Part shown: positions 11,135 through 26,100 of the stretch, one piece after another
How the letters are laid out: each line of letters begins with the position of its first letter
Position numbering within the stretch: position 1 is the stretch's first letter
Assembly (NCBI RefSeq): GCF_037975245.1
Contig: NC_092579.1
Span: forward strand, 23,729,166 to 23,793,165
DNA from: Apostichopus japonicus
Lineage: Eukaryota; Echinodermata; Holothuroidea; Aspidochirotida; Stichopodidae
Length of the DNA: 64,000 bases
Direction: 5' to 3'
The notes under the pieces: generated by a model
What the model was told of the DNA's origin: nothing
Databases searched by the model: none
Seen by the model: the letters and a program-made list of their open reading frames with translations, nothing else
Translations under genes and position numbers: made by a program

Positions 11135-14100
11135 GAGCGTTAACACGGCTCTTCTTCAGTTGCAGTAATGAAATGGAAGAAACTAGACCTTATTGGTATT
11201 TAGCTTAGCATGTATACTCCGAAAAGAGAGATCTCTGTTGAGCCCATTGTTGTGTGTGTTGAGGCGTAAGATGGTTTTTAGTTCCCGGTTGCTTCTTTCA
11301 TGAGCGGTTTTGAAGAAGCCGTAGAGAATGACAAATTTGAGGTGAGATAAGTTGTGATTGGGGAGATTAAAGTGTTCAGCAACAGGGAAACCTGGGTTAT
11401 TTTTGCGGATACTTAGATTGTGATTATTGAAGCGAAGCCTGAACTTAGTGCTGGTTTCGCCAATATAGGTGACCTGGGGGCACTTGCAACAATGCAGGAG
11501 GTAGATGACATTGGCTGAGTTGCAACCAACTCTACCAGGTCTCAGAGTAGTGCCTGAGGCCCGGTGGAGGAAAGCGGTGGAGGGGTCGAGGTGTGTGCAC
11601 ACCAAGCATCTTTGTTACAGGGGATGTTACCACTGTCAGGCTCGTTACTGGGTGGGACGAGATTAGTGTGAACCATCACTGATCGGATGTTAGGGGGTTG
11701 TCTATAGGCTATGACAGGGGGGGCATTGAAAAGTTCATCTATTGTGGGGTCGGAACCTAGAGTGCCCCAAGCTTGTTTGATTTCATTGAAATGGGGGCAA
11801 AGGGAGGGGTGGTAGGTGACAACGAGGGGTAGTCTATCAGAATCAGGTTTGTTACGATAGGTTAGGAGACTAGATCGTTGTAGAGACAGAACCCGTTTGA
11901 GGTGGAAGTTAAGTATTCGGTACGGGTATCCCCTTTTGGGGAAGAAATCAAGCAGCTCAATGGTCTTATTAAGAAAAGTTTGGTCACATGAGCAGATATG
12001 CCGGTATCTGAGTAACTGGCTGTAGACAATGGAATTTTTGGTGTGGCGGGGATGAAAACTATTAAAGTGGAGATAAGAGTGCCTATCAGTTGGTTTGGCA
12101 CACACCGATGTCTCTATTTTGTGATCTTCGATCATGACGAGTACATCGAGGAAGGGGATTTGCTTAGTGGACCGTTTGGTGGTAAACTTTATGGAATCGT
12201 GAAAATCATTGGCAAACGTGAAAAAGTTGTCCAGTTCTTGTTTGCCCTTATCCCATAAAATAAAAATATCATCAATATAACGTACATAGATACATGGTTT
12301 GTAAGAGGATGAAGAAAGTAATTCTTGTTCCAGGTAATACATAAAAATATTAGCATATGATGGGGCCATTCGGGTGCCCATGGCTGTGCCTTTGGTTTGC
12401 AGATAATGACGACCATTGAAGGTAAAATTATTATGCTCAAGTATAAACTTAATGAGCTGCAATATCTCACAATGTTGGGTGACATCATTAGATGCCATCA
12501 TCTTATTACAAGCCAGGGGATATTGGTGTACAGGGCAGAAACATCCATGGTTACCAGAGTGGCGCCTTCAGTGAGGGGCGGAACTTCCTTAAGTATGCTA
12601 AGAAAGTGGGTGCTATCTTGAATATAGCTGGGTATGTTGGGGAGAAGAGGTTGTAAAAAACGGTCAACATAGGCGGAAATGTATTCTGTAAGGGTACCAA
12701 TACCAGACACAATTGGCCTACCGGGGGCAAACATATTTTGTTTACGAGCGATATCGAACAACTCGTGGTCTGACAGTTTATCAGCATTCTTATGTTTATT
12801 GCTGACAAGGCCTTTCAGTTTATGTATTTTGGGAGTGTGTAGAAGGGTGCGGGTGTGGGTGCGGAGGGTATGAGCTTGTATATATATATATATATATATA
12901 TATAGCTTCAAGACAATTCCACTGGATAAACCAGATGTAATGCATTTATACATAATGGGAACTGGATGGATGTGATGTGAATATGCTGATTGGGTTGTGA
13001 TTTATTGTATAATTCACTCTTGTTAATGTTGTTGTTTACTGCATACTCTCTCCTGAAAAATGTCCTTCCATCCTGCTCTTTCAAATGACTTCTCAGACGT
13101 GTTCCTGATATTTCACTTGTAATTTTCCTTGACAGACGTTTCTTGGTAATTTTGACAGTAATACCGTTGTCGAGCACTCATTTCCTACTCATTACACCGA
13201 TGGCATTAAATTGATCCCTACCAAATGGCGCAACCACATCTCTGTCAGGATGGAAGTCCAGGGGATATACCGTAAGTACAACTGCCAGGATCTGGTTAGG
13301 CTGTAGTCTATGTTTTAATGAAATAGTGCATGGGAATAGAGCAAAGAAATTGATGGCTTGGAATGGGATTAGAACCGGTGACTTCTACCACCAACCGAGC
13401 TATCCAGCCTTTAGTTGGTGGTGATCCCTACAGCCATGTCTTTGTTGGGGGCGCCAGTCAGAAGCTACAGTACCTTGCATTCCATGAACAGTAGTGGCAC
13501 AACCTTGTGTCAAGTTGTGTGTAGACCTTATATGAAAAATATAACCTACATATGACTCACAATGCACCATTCATTCATTCAAAAAAAAAATTTCCCTCTG
13601 GGAGGACCTCCAACTCCCTCCCCTTACATGATGGTTGGCTTCAACCATCTAAGGGCCATACCACCTTCTCTTAAAATCCTGGATTGGCCCCTGGAACTGT
13701 TGTCCATGTTCAATCAATTGCAAACTACAGAACTCTAATAAGTTGCCTGTAAGTACTGTGTCAAATTTTTGCCATAGGTTTTTGCATTAGTTTTGTAACG
13801 TTAACAATAGTTTATCATGTTTGTTTTATGCCTCCTTACTGTTTTTTTAAATTGTTTACAGAGGGCGACGTTCAGAACGACCTTGAAATAGGCTACGACA
13901 CAGTCGTATCCATCTCTGACAATGCTCCTGTTGCATTTCGTGAGATGTTCGACGCCTGGGGCACGGACCTACGTAATATCAGTATGACCAAGAATGGTGA
14001 GTCCAAACAGCTGGAAATAAACTTCACCATGGTAACGTTACGGCGCTGTCAAAATATCAAGATTTTTTAGTAAATATAGTAGCAATTTGCAACAAAATGA

Positions 14101-17100
14101 TGAAATGCTCAATTGATGTGTTGACAAATTTATAGCAACAAAAATGACAAGTTTCTTTAAATCTAATAAGTGAAGGAAATGAGAAATAGTTTAATTATCG
14201 GATGCCATCAATCGAATAACTTGTAGCTGATATGATATATTAATCACTTAATAAATATGAACAATTCCATATTTTGTAGTTAACTGATAAAATTATGCTC
14301 ACGTCAGAAAATCATCATTTCCACAATTTACAGCAAAAAATGACAAATTGACCAATTAATAATAACAAATCTCCACAATTCAATATTTTGCAGTAAACTG
14401 ATGAATTATGCTCACATCAGAAAGTCATCAGTTCCATAATTTACAGCAACATGATAAACTCATCATTTAATAAATTTTTTGAAATCAACATTTTGCAAAA
14501 TTCATCTCCGAATGAAAGCAATGCAACATTTTGCAGCGATATTGCAGAGAGAATTCTTAACATGAATCTGATATGTTAATATGCTTCAGTGTTACTGTGC
14601 TGTTTAAATATTCTAAAATATGTTTCAAAAAATGTGTGTTTTATGGTATGATATAGGGCATTTTCTATTAGATACTGGTGGGTGAACAAAAACTGTTAAG
14701 CAGAGTCGAACCCCACAAGGATTCTAGGTTTAATAAACAGAACCTACCGGAAAAAATTGAAGATAGAAAAAATTTGTAACCCCAAAGTGTCTTGCCTTCC
14801 ACTCAGGTCACCTGAGTGTGTCCCAGGAGAGTGCTATTAAACAAAGGGATCTCCAAAATTCACCAAAAATACAGGAATCTGTCAAATTTATCGCACCCTG
14901 TGATGTATATAAAACTGACTTCTGTTTCCTCGAAGTAATCGAGGAATTTATATAATGATCCTTGGTTGGTCATTAAGGTCATTCAAATATTTAAGGTCAA
15001 AGGTCACTTTGGGGATAATTTCATTTCATATGTGATTGTTTTCGAAGTACTCAGTACTGTCTTTCTTGCACAGGAAATTCATCACAGTGACTCATGCTAA
15101 TATTAATACTAACTGAGTATGGGTTCATTTTGGAGGTTTAAAAAATTTCAAACTATTCTGAAGGTCTTTTGGGGTCTAGAAATTATGTAATAATGGCTGA
15201 AAGATTATTAAAAATCATCAGTATTTGCTCCAGGCCAAATATTAACACACTGAAAATTTGTTTGAAAAGTTTTCAAAAGTATTCTTCTTAACAGCTCCGA
15301 TCCTCCAAAGTAGTCCCAGCCGGGCATTTAGGATAATTATATTAGACAATTAAATCTCTCAGTGGGGGTAACTACTTTATATAGTGACAGTACAAGTGCT
15401 TGTTGTTGTTGTTTGAGCATGGCTGACCATTCTCTGACTTTCTAGCATATTTGGGGTCAGTACCGATGACCATTAAGAACTAAACCTACACCTTTAGTCC
15501 TCAGTTTGGTTTATAATGATCGTAAAGAAGGTGCTCATCGGAGGTGCTCGGATATTTCCCATGTGATGTGGACGGTTATTGAATACAATCTTGTTTGTGT
15601 TTACGAACCTCAGCAATACTGATAGTTTAGTTTGATCTTGATTTCTGTGCTGTGCACATTCCAGCTCTTATGTCATTATACTATGCAAGTTTTTCGGTTA
15701 AATATATTAGCAGAATAAACATCTCATGTTGGGGCAATATATTATACCATTTAATATTAAGATAATACAAAATTCTAGTTTAAGATAGCTCAAATATTCT
15801 GTGAGGAAAGCTCTTCCAATCCCTGCCTTCCCCGTCAACACCACCACTCCCCCCTCCCAAACGCACAAATCAGACTCCAAAGTTATTTGATCGTTATCAA
15901 TAAAGTGATTTTCCGTTCATCATTTGGTCATAATTTGTCTATTTACAGGATCAGTGGGTACTGTGTCCTTCTACACCGATGTGCCAGACACTATTTACTT
16001 TACTGTGAGAGCACACAATGACTGGGGACAGGAGTCCTTTGGCATCAACGTACAGTTTGCCGACCCCATTGTGCATTCTGGTCAACTGTTTGCAGAATCC
16101 CTCTACAGCTTCGAGGAGAGTGTTCCGATGGTCCTCCGTCTCGACTCTGGTGACCTGGTAACCGTGGAGGGTGTCACGCTAGATGGTTTGAGTGCCTCCA
16201 GCGTCTGCACCAACTGGGATCCCCATCGAAAGTCTCTCAACTGTACTTTTGTTCCTGGGACCGATTTTCATTCTGTCGGAGAACATCATGTTTCGGTTGT
16301 GTTGGAGAACCGAATATCCGGGCTAGTGGAGATAAACGGTTCGTTTACGGTGGTAGAAGCAGTCGAGGGGCTGTCCTTGCAGCTCTCTGAAGAGTACCTG
16401 GACATCGGCCAGGAGGTCCAGATCTCTTACAGTTTACTGCGAGGAACTAACGTGACGGTAATGCTACGTGTCGGCTCTGACACACACGGATATTATCATG
16501 CATGTGCCTCGTGCGAACCCACCGAACGAGTGGTCGTAGAAAGTTTCAGGGTGACAGGCAATGTGTCTGTAACAGTAACAGCTTGGAATGCTTTAAATTC
16601 TCTGGAAGTCACCAGCCATACCCTAGTGGCGGGAAATGTGGAAGTAATTAGTCATTCGTACGAGAGCTTGGTCGAAAAATTGCCCATAGAGTCGGCATCT
16701 GCTCCAGTAGAATTTGCCTTCACCGATGACCCATCAGAAGTGCCTTATGAAGTCATTATCTTTTGTCACAGCTATCCTGCGATTCATACATATGTGACCC
16801 AATTCGAGCCCGTGGTAACATTGAACCTGTTCTTCTCAGAGACTGGACGACAATCAGTGACCTGTGACATCCGCAATCCCATCAGCTCAAAGACCGTCGA
16901 GATGACCTTTGAGATAGAGGAACGTATCTCAGGATTGAACATGTCGGTCCATCCTCGAAACATCACCATGCTGGAATCGGTATTCCTGAATACGTCCGTC
17001 GTGAATGGCTCCAGGGTCTACTTCGAGGTAGATTGGGGCGATGGGGAATCGAAGGTCTTCTCCCCTCTGACCCTACCTACAGACCTAGAGCACGTCTACA

Positions 17101-20100
17101 GGCGATGGGGAACCTTCTTGATCCGAGTCACTCCGATGAACGAACTGGGAGAGTCTGAGCCAGCTTACGCTACCATCAAAGTTGCCACTCCGGAGGATGG
17201 CTGTGTGTTATTCAGAGACACCTACCACGTCCCACTACCGGCAGGGGATGAGTCTGTGAGTTTCTCGGTGGACCTGTTGATGCCAGCAAATCTCTCCGTA
17301 CCCAACCTTGCGGAATATTCTCTCTTCCTGGACGGCCAGTTTTACTTGGGAGGTGTCCTCTCACCGACCGACAGTGAGGGAGACGGGGAACCGCTGACGT
17401 TTGTCCGATCTTTTGACGTCCGCAAGGAATCTGCGGGATCGTTGCACGTGACGGTGGAGGTCAAGAAGACCTCTGAGAATTATTTTCAGACATGCTACTG
17501 GGATGCTCATGTCGTGGAAACCGTCAGTGGGGTGTCGTCGGCGGTATTTTTTTCGGAGAGCCCTCATCTGGATGTAGATGTTGCGAATTCCTCCTGGAAA
17601 CCCGTCGCCTTGAATCCTTCTGGTCGTGGATCCGTCATCACTCATTCAACTGTGAAAGTTTGGATCGATGCGACGTTTGGGTCTATGAGATCTTACCTTT
17701 GGGATTTTGACCTCTCGGGATCGGAGGACAGCACCTGCCGAGCTGGTCTGAATGAGGAGGAGGGCGTCTGTTACTTTTGGTTGAGTCAAGAGCGAAACTT
17801 TACCTTCTCTGTGAATGTCACCAATCCAGTGAGCCATTTTGTAGCACGCCAAGGGTTCAGCATCTTGGAACCCGTGGGATCCATCGTAATCAGAGGGCCG
17901 TCTTACATCGTCCGGGTCTTGAAGAACGTCGCCTTCTCCGTAGAGATAAGTAGTCTCGGCTCAGAGTCCTGTTACTCGTTTCTCATGGAACAGATTAGTG
18001 GTGACCTCGAAGTTGAGGCTTACTTTGGGGACCCCATCCTCTGTGACATGTTGTTCCCCGATGGATCCCCAGAGAGGATGAAGATGGAGGATATCTTTGG
18101 CTACTCCATCTCCAGCGAAGAGGGCAGGACGACCCTGAGTTTCGTCCACAACTTCACCGTGGTCGACAGGTACCATCTGTCGGTGGTCGGTAAAAACCTG
18201 GTCTCAGAAACTGATAGTCACCTCTACCAGGATGTCCTCGAACCAGCCTGCTATCAGCCGAATGTGGATGTCGCCAGCGAAAATGTCTGCGATGATAATT
18301 TCAACTGTAACCAGGACAACACCACCAAGTTATTTTCGGCCTCGGATGTGGTCACCATCTCATCCCGGGTGAGGCTGAACTGCTCTTCCTCGTACAAGGC
18401 CCTATATTCTTGGACGTTGTATCTCCTACAGGACGACGGGATGGAACTGGAGTACATCCTCCCCCCAGAGCAAGTGGTCACCTCGGGATATACCCTGGGT
18501 ACTCTGACGATCCCCCCCGCCATGTTACGTTACGGCACCTACAGGATTCAGTTGAATGTGACCATGGAGGAGGCAGAGCAGGCCACCAACTATGACTCTA
18601 CTTTCATCCAGGTGGATGTCTCTTCGCTGATAGCTAAGATATCTGGGGGCGACTCCAGGACCATCCCATGGGGAACGCTCAGCGTACTGGACGGACTCTC
18701 GGCTAGCTACGATCCAAACGTCGGCGAGAGCGATAAGTCGGGCCTCACGTTCTTCTGGTTTTGCCGTCGCAAAACTTACCGTCCTCCGGGCGGGCCAGCG
18801 ATTGAAAATGTGGAAACGTTTGAGACCTGGTCTTACGACTTTACGACACGGCTGTCGGAGAGCACTGTGAATCCAGCGGCTGTAGGCATAACAGAGGCAG
18901 ATGTTGGTGGTTGCTTTGGCAGGTACGGAGAAGAAGGATCGCCATCACCCGGAGGTGAGTGTTTCGAATCGTAAAGGAAAACATGCTTCCAGGTAATATA
19001 GAGGTGTGTGATAGGAGAATTGTTAAAGCTGAAATGACTCAAAGGTGATAGTGTAGATTCTGTTTTAATGGGAGGGGGGTGATAGGTAGGGAGGGAGGGA
19101 AGGAGGGAGAGTCAGAAATTGTTGGTGAGATGATAATTGACTGATAGCACAGAGTACAAGATCAGATTGAATTAAAGCAGAAAACATGATCCAATGAAGT
19201 TAGGAAAAGAGAGGTTAAGTACAAGCAAGATATGTGAGTGCAAACATGAAAGAGAGTACACCAGTAACTAAGGAAGTACTTTTAAAATTGTTTTGAATTA
19301 TCGTGTACAAGTAACGGTAACCTGTAAGGTATTATTGTAAGACCGGCTTGTCTGTGCATTGTGGAGTACAATGTTGAGTACAATGTTGAGTTCCAAGTTT
19401 GTTGCAATGTGACTTGTAGACAGAGCTTGAAGTGATAACTAACTTCAAACTCTTTTGTAACTGTTTTCTTTTGCCAAAAGGACTTTTGCGTTCCCACGAT
19501 GGAATCCTTCAGCTACCTACGAACTCAATGTTCGAGAACATGGAATACGAGTTTAAGGTAGTCATTAGAAGCGGGGACTTTCAGGCAGAAGATTACCAGT
19601 CCTGGTCGGTCTTATCAGAGAACATTCCCGTGGTTGCCATCAGGTGAAAATAAACGTTAAAAATATATTTAAAGAAGCTCTGCTGTTTTCTTTGGAAATT
19701 ACAAAAGTACAGGAAAGCGTGTTCTTTTTGCGTTCAGGAAGATGTTTACAGAACGACCGAAAACCTTTCTTTATAGACTGCTGCATCAAACCCCCATGTA
19801 TCCCTGACAAAGTTGTAATGCATTTCTAAACAGTGTTATCTGAGGTAATGATTTGTTTTTCTTTTGCTGTTGAGTTGTTCTTCTGGGGATCTTAAACCTA
19901 ATGGTCTGTAGATTAGACTAAGCTGTTCAGTCACTTTGATTGAATAGCCTCTTGGTTTTTAATTTTTAACATCAAAGTTGTTATAAGACTACAAGATGGG
20001 ACTAATAGCAGTGGCTTTCTGACAGTCTACAGCATATTGAAGATAATTTTGTGCCGACAGTCTACGGTTGATAGAACGATGGATTAACATTAACATTGAA

Positions 20101-23100
20101 GCCTGCAGTGAGGGGTGGACTTCATCATCAATTTAACCTTAAAGGATCATCCCAGAGGTTTTAACATTCCTAAGAACTGTGATAGGCTGTAGAAACATGA
20201 CTGGTACCATTTTTTCTTTTTTCTCCCCTTTCTTGGACTGCAACATATCAAGATTAAATTTCTGCCTAATGTCACCCTCTATTAAGTTTACCGTTGTTGT
20301 TGTTGACTTCCTATTTAGATGTCTGGAGAACTGTGCAGAGAGGATCAATCCGACAGATCGTCTAGCTATGGAAGCATTTCTCGATTCAACCTCCACCAGA
20401 TTTCCTTACTTCAGGTGAGTGATATCTTTGATTAATATTTCAAGGATCTTGCAATCGAAATCTTCACCATTGCGTAATTAACAAAAGGTTTTGTTTCCGT
20501 AATAATGAAAACCAGTGTCACGATGTGTCTTCTTTTCCTTTGAAAATTGACATTATAATTTGTTCTTTCCCTTCAAAACTTTTGTTACAAACGACCACCC
20601 ACCTTCTTGCCCACTTTTTGGTATTAAAATTTATTTCCTTTAAGTTTTGGAAACTCCCATCTTTGTCCACCTGTTTGCTCTCAGTAAAAAGAGAAATTAT
20701 CTGGACCTTTGTAAGATCAGAAATTGTCCAGATATGACAAAGCATCTTAATTAATATATTTTGGAATACTGTTAATGCAGTTTGCTATTGTAAATTCACC
20801 ACAGTTCGTAGATTGTTCTTAATGTGAAATAAATTTGCTTTGTAAAGTGCATCATCCTTTTTCTGTCTTTGAGACATTTTGTGCTGTTACTATATAAAAC
20901 TGTTAATGGAACTTATTAAACACTACAATCTGTCGAGTGTTATGAAATAATGGACATTTCTGGGATCTCTCTAAGTCCAGGATCCAGTCATTGGAGGTGT
21001 GGATAATCCAGGATCAGGATTAATGGAGTTCCGGATCATCCAGGATGTGATTGATAGAGGTCCCTGTAATCTATGATCCATTAAATGAAGGTTTGGATTA
21101 TCTATGATCCGTTTAATGAAGGTTTGGTTGATCTATGATCCGGTTAATGGAGGTCCCAATAATCCAGGATCCGATCGATGGAGGGCCTGATAATCAAGGA
21201 TCGGTTTACCCAAAGTCCGGATCATCTATCATCCGGTTAATGGATGTCCGGATAATCTGTGATCGAGTTCATGGAGGTCCAGATAATCCAAAACTTGTTT
21301 AATTACTTTCTCTATCATCCAAGTTCTATTGTATCGCCAATGTATCATTGTCTCTTTCATTTATTATTTATTTATGTAGATGGGAACTTCTTCAGATATT
21401 TGAGAATGGATCTGATTATCTGATCCCAGAGTCAATCTGGACTAGTCACTCCACAACTGGACAGTCCTCTCCAGCAGTTACAGTTCTCCCTGGTGTATTC
21501 CAAGAAGGTGAAACCTTCTCCATGGTCATGTACTCAGCTTGGAGTAAAGACTTTCTGGATCCTGGTAAGTTTTGTTAAGGTCACATGAAGCTTAAACCTA
21601 GGTCTCTATGGGTGGCCATTACTGCAAATAAACAAACTCTGAAATCAAAGTTATTGTCTCTAAAAGAGTTGAAAAAATTTCTTTGACTATTAAAAATCAA
21701 CCAACTGCTTCAACAGAAAGAAAGACTTAATATGAATGTCTGATGTAGACTAAAACGTAGAGCTTCAAAAGTCAATCAACAAAGAGTTTTACGTTTAAAT
21801 GGTGGAATATCAGTAATTTTAACCTCATTTTTTTAAAAAAGTGTAATAGCATAGGAAGGGCAAATGAACAGTACAGTAATAAGACGTTACAGCTTGAAAT
21901 TTAATCGTTATAGGAATATAAAAAAAAAAATGATGAATAAAAAGAGGGCGATATTTAAAAATGTAAGTCTGACATGAAAATTAAAACTTGAAATAAAGAA
22001 AGCAATTGACAAAGTATACAAAAATATGGAAAGTTGCTTTTCATTGTTATGGGAATGTTATTATGTCATTATTTTCTATTAATTTTGCGATAAATAAATG
22101 AACAATATTAATAAAACCGACTGGTTTGCAAATTGCGTTTGTTGAAGAAGCATTTCTGTATCTCAATAGACCTAGACAGAGAAACATTGCCATTTAAATT
22201 CCCTTCAGTTATCTGTTATAATTATTTTGGGAAATTCTTCCCCTCTTCCAGCCGTGGCGACTTACACCATCGAAGTCAACGGCCGTCCCGTCCCGGGGTC
22301 TTGTGGCATTACATCGTACGAGGGCTCAGCCCTGGTGGATCAATTCTCCGTCTTCTGTTTCGGCTGGGAGGACATCGATGTCCCTCTTACCTACACCTTC
22401 AAAGAGAGGCCAGTGGGTACCAGTGATTGGAGGATCTTTCACTCTGGTATTATTAAAAGTCATATGATTGGTTATATTTTATCGACAAATTTAAAGGGAG
22501 GTGAGGTGATGCTCGTGGTGGGAGAATAGGTTGAGAGGATGGGCAACTTTAATAGAGTGAAGGTGCTTTGGAGAGATAAGCCTTTATGTGGTGGGGTGGG
22601 GGGGGGGTTAGAGACAGCTGACTGTATGCGCTTTGCTGTACATCCACTACTGATAGTTAACTTTCATTGTTATTTATGTATAGGGGGAGGGTGGGGTGGG
22701 GCAGGCTTAGTGTAAGCTTAAGGGGATGGGGGCACAGGAATCAGGAAAGGTGCATTCGAATAGCAAACATAGGGGAAATCTTTCTATTGGCTTTTTTATT
22801 CTAGTGAGTCCATTGTAAGTACAGAAACACTATATATTATACCAAATTAATTATCTCTGTGATGGACATTGCTAGATACGAAAGCCTTCATGGAGCCCAC
22901 ATCTTTCCAAGCGGGTCTGGAGAAACAAAACTACAGTGTGGAGATACAGATCACGGTCCACGACAAACTCGGAGCCTGCACGACCGCCGATCCAATCGTC
23001 ATCAAGGTGAGCTCGCTGACTGATTACCAGAACGGAAACAGACATCATGAGATGGGTCATAGCAGAGAGCGAGGGATAATGAAGTCATGTAGTAAACGAT

Positions 23101-26100
23101 GTAATTTTATACAATGAAGAAATTCACTGTCATGTCTGGTATTACAATGTCTGTGACAACATAAATTAAAAAAATTAATTAATCTTCCTTTAATGCTGTA
23201 TGTGTGACCATGCAGAATACATTGGAAACTAAAATGGTTGTGAATATTGTTTCATCTGAAGGCCGTACCATCAAATGTATGTACAGTGAGCTGAACATTC
23301 CCTCGAAGCATTCATTAATGCCACGATGAGTCGTACATTTCTCTTAGAAGGCTCATTAATTGGTGGCAGCATTTCAGTCGGTCAATCTTCCTTCTTCTTT
23401 TAATCAGGTTCTCCCAGGTCCTCTTCCCCAATCCAATGAGGCAGCAGGACTCGTTCAGGACTTACAGATAGAGTTTTTTGAAACCGCCTCAAACGGGGAG
23501 ACGGGACTGGCCACCAATATTGCCATCAACATCATCGAGGTGCTCAACGAAGAATCCAGTAAGCTTTTATTCCTTAGATATTACCTGCGTTCTGATGACA
23601 GTGGTTCATATGAGTGGGTTAAATGGAAGGCTTTGGTGGTCTGTGCTTGCACAAACCCATATCGATCCACTTCCAAAGTTTACTTGCAAAGTTGAAAGTG
23701 TCTGTTTGTATTGAGTAGTAGTAATAATCTGCCTAATAACATCAACTGTCCTGAAATGAATGAATCCGTAAACTCTACCGTGGGAACGATATAAATATGC
23801 AAATAATAGAGGATTTATAATGTGGACATATCCACTCTGCAGAGTACTCACGATAATGTTTCAAATTGCTTAAGTCCTTGTTTGGCCAACGTCCTTTTAG
23901 TGATAGTACAGTCATATGTCCTTTAAGGGATACATCTCTGACCAACTTGAACAATAAGCCGTTCTGCAGACGATTCCTAGCGTTTATCTGATTTGCCACT
24001 GCCATTGTCCCCAGCAAACTGCCAAGTGACATCTGGCTGCTGTTAACTGTATTATTATCGTGTGCTTTAGATTTAGATTTAAAATCCATGTAAACTACTA
24101 AAAGCACATTCAGAACACCTTTAGCGATTTTGGAGTGGAAAATTGATGAACCCTTTGCATCATTGTTGGCATTATGGTATCAAAGCTCAAGATATTGGGC
24201 ATAGCATCTTGACAATACAGGGCATTAACTAATAGATATGGCTGACTGAAATGGCAATTAACCAAGAAACTTGTCAACATATGTATGAGATATGCTTGCA
24301 TGTGAGTAACGCCAATGTGGCCAAACTGTGTGTGTGTTTCGACAAATTTGTGTGAAATTTAGTGGAATTGTCAATTAATTGTGAGAACCTGATGGAGTTC
24401 TTGATTTACAATTAACTTAGTAATAAAACCCCTTTGTCTATACTTGGATCAGTTGCAAATCTTAACTTTTTTTGGGGGTTGGGGGGGGGTTGTTTGTGGT
24501 ATGTTTCATAAAATTACGACTGCAAACTGACGATGAAATTGCACAGTGCTGTTTTATGCAAACTTGCAGGAGTAGAAATGGAACTGGCTGCCACTCCTGA
24601 CTCTGGCCAACCTTCTGTCAGCGATCCAGATGACTTCGTTGACTACCCACTTAACCTGGATATCAGAATCACCGTAAGTTGTGCCACATAACTGGCCAAA
24701 ACGATCATGTGTCGTTGATATCAAGTTGGGAAGGGTAATGAAGTGTCTTCCACCAAACCCTGTTCACTTTTCTGAAAAATCATGTAAAGTCCATCTTGGA
24801 TTTTCTTGATAGATTTTAGAAGTCGATGTTGCACTATCGTATTCACCTATATGGGGTGAGGTCATAGCATATGTATGATTTTTAATTCACACATGATATC
24901 TTCTAAATCAAATAAATCTGCATATCATTTGCATATGGCATGTTTCAACTCGTAACAAATGAAAATGCGAGTGATATTGTAATTGTCAATAGGTTTGTGA
25001 TAATCAAGGAACTGGTAACGATTTTTGTTTCGTTTTTTTTGGCATCCCCGACAGATTCGGACTGAGGTGGTCAGTTGGCTGGCTGAATCGGAGATTCCAA
25101 CAGTGGAAGGAATTGAGCAATCCGCAACAGCAGTGGCTGAAGCTATTGCAGTGCCAGCAGAGGTGTCAGAAGAGGCCCAGGTAGGACCTCACCCTCACCC
25201 CCCAACCCCACCGCCACTGTAAATGAAGATTGTAGATAAAGAGTTCTAAACACAATGATTCTTATACCTCGTGTAAAGTGCAGGAGTTTCTTAAGATTTT
25301 ACTTTTGGAGTGTTAGCTCTGGTTAACGCTGGTGCCTTTCAATCACAAGGTCCCCAGATCGAGTCACTCCTAGATTAATGTATGTCGTCCAGTTACAGAG
25401 TTGTAGACAATTGACAATTCATAATCATGGACGTTAAATATGAATGTAAGAGACTGACTTCGGTCAGCTTACGGCTTTGATAAGCCAATGAGGCTTCTTC
25501 GCGTGTTCCTGCTTGCAGGAGGATCTAAAATACATAAATACATACTTTGGTTCTATTTATAAACACAAAGAGACCACTTTAGAGAAATCATTTTAGAGAG
25601 ATCATTTTAGAGAGATCATTTTAGAGAGATCATTTTAGATAGACCATTTGAGATAGACCATTTAAGAGTGGAGACAGAACACTCTTTTCGTTCACAAATG
25701 TTCTTTTTCAAGTCTCAACGAAAAGGCGATAACATTTGCCTTTACATAAATAAAATTCTGTATTTATATTTATAATGTAAAATAAGGGGATACACATAGG
25801 GTCAGTGCACGACATGCCAGGGATAAAGAATGGATATCGTTCAAACGTAACCAAAAAATGCACAGTCAAGATGGTAAGACTTAAATTAGACAGTGTAACA
25901 ACCTTCCCTTCATCCAACACCTTATCAGATGGACTGCTAAAGCTAATCAGCTCATCGACACGTATTCACCTGTCAACATCGATAACGCTAGAAGTGAGTC
26001 GAGTGTTAACCTGTATCCATTATGGTACATTTTTAGCTCAGTATGATGGTTCCGTGAATAAATTTCACGATACGTAAGTACGTATCTTTAAATTTTTCAG

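Larger units (their letters stand above)
11131..12873 (-). mobile_element. Penelope-like element 3, 5'-truncated inside RT
   Basis: Minus strand. Similarity begins within the RT at TPKIHK (about 12850) directly after the (TA)n tract at 12879-12904, so the N-terminus is missing. It continues through [39 protein letters not shown] and YIDD to a GIY-YIG nuclease (VIYLLHC...YIGET) at 11605-11183. Related to PLE 2 but clearly a different family. Confidence 0.88.

Noticed and set aside
25306-25375. Possible tRNA gene
   Set aside because: Boxes A and B are visible but a paired acceptor stem is not, and it continues into an unrelated body, as SINEs do.
25805-26077. Open frame that could be an extra polycystin exon
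   Set aside because: Exons 13 and 14 already join in phase 0 and the frame shows no family pattern.
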